DNA from: Periconia sp. R9002
Taxonomy: Eukaryota > Ascomycota > Dothideomycetes > Pleosporales > Periconiaceae
Direction: 5' to 3'
DNA: 17,959 bases
NCBI GenBank assembly: GCA_023627715.1
Contig: JAMAHW010000201.1
Coordinates: forward strand, 1-17,959
In this document: one piece after another, positions 17,693 through 17,959 of the stretch
Numbering within the stretch: the stretch's first letter is position 1
How the letters are laid out: the number at the start of each line of letters is the position of its first letter
The notes under the pieces: generated by a model
The model's input: the letters and a program-made list of their open reading frames with translations, nothing else
Told to the model about the DNA's origin: nothing
The model's database searches: none
Made by a program: the position numbers and the translations under genes

Positions 17693-17724
17693 AAAAAAAG
17701 AAAAAAAGAAAAAAAGAAAAAAAG
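17693..17724. repeat. (A7G)4 microsatellite
   Basis: Four consecutive AAAAAAAG units on the plus strand. The apparent Lys-rich ORF across it (17518-17766) is an artefact of this tract. Confidence 0.95.
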
Positions 17725-17959
17725 ACGAAAAAACAACGAAGGCGGCCTGTGCAGAAACGTTCGTAACGTTACACGTAATAGATACTCACCAACAGACGGA
17801 GCACATACCCATCAAAGTGTGCGGCGATGGCCAGACGCGATAAGCAATATGCCTTCCGCCGCTGATCACGACGTGCGCTATCGACTTAGCCCATGGCTGT
17901 CTCCCATCGGATGCCCGAATATTGCGCATACATTGTTCTCAGCGCGTGCTCTAGCAGCG
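17725..17959. other. Right edge; possible minus-strand exon
   Basis: On the minus strand 17959 to about 17796 one frame reads LLEHALRTMYAQYSGIRWET then AMG, a TAA, and RRKAYCLSRLAIAAHFDGYV then LRLL, followed by a consensus donor GTGAGT near 17792. It might be the end of a gene lying beyond the window, but the stop and lack of a known family make it weak. Confidence 0.25.

Noticed and set aside
17518..17766. Plus-strand ORF ending in a Lys-rich tail
   Set aside because: The tail is the A7G microsatellite; no start or family support.

Overview
The window looks like a gene-sparse, repeat-bearing piece of a filamentous ascomycete (Pezizomycotina) genome. The evidence is short spliceosomal introns (about 48-82 nt) with GTNNGN donors, CTAAC/CTGAC-type branch sites and YAG acceptors, together with typical fungal families: a PD-(D/E)XK nuclease-like protein, a fungal BTB protein, an Mx/dynamin-like GTPase, an ISG12-like protein and a nucleoside-phosphorylase-domain remnant. 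I cannot name the species. Family calls come from recognising motifs by eye; no search was run.

Layout from left to right. The left edge holds the C-terminal end of a Tc1-type transposase on the minus strand. A dispersed repeat (copy A, 306-547) follows, then a decayed PD-(D/E)XK nuclease-like gene (1237-2681, +). A degenerate Tc1 element lies at about 3698-4857; its transposase (+) has lost the second catalytic Asp and its C-terminus. Next come a small ISG12/IFI6-27-like gene with three exons (5074-5571, +), an unrecognised multi-pass membrane protein (6263-7025, -), repeat copy B (7491-7680), and a three-exon BTB gene with a Cys/His-rich insertion (8533-9462, +) followed by a TAC microsatellite. 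Then come a possible decayed small gene (9811-10098, -), a three-exon dynamin-like GTPase (10181-12671, -), a broken nucleoside-phosphorylase-domain gene of the fungal NLR type (13932-14365, +), and an unrecognised four-exon membrane protein (14403-15276, -). The last 2.6 kb has no confident gene but carries a 23-bp-period minisatellite present in both orientations, several perfect palindromes and an A7G microsatellite.

No operon or pathway is evident. The genes look like a loose set of accessory families common in fungi. Several (Mx/dynamin-like GTPase, ISG12-like protein, phosphorylase-domain NLR remnant) belong to families linked to innate immunity elsewhere, but a shared function here is only speculation. 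At least three coding regions are broken by stops, frameshifts or deletions, and several of the stops would fit C-to-T change. This suggests a decaying subtelomere-like or accessory region, possibly touched by repeat-induced point mutation.
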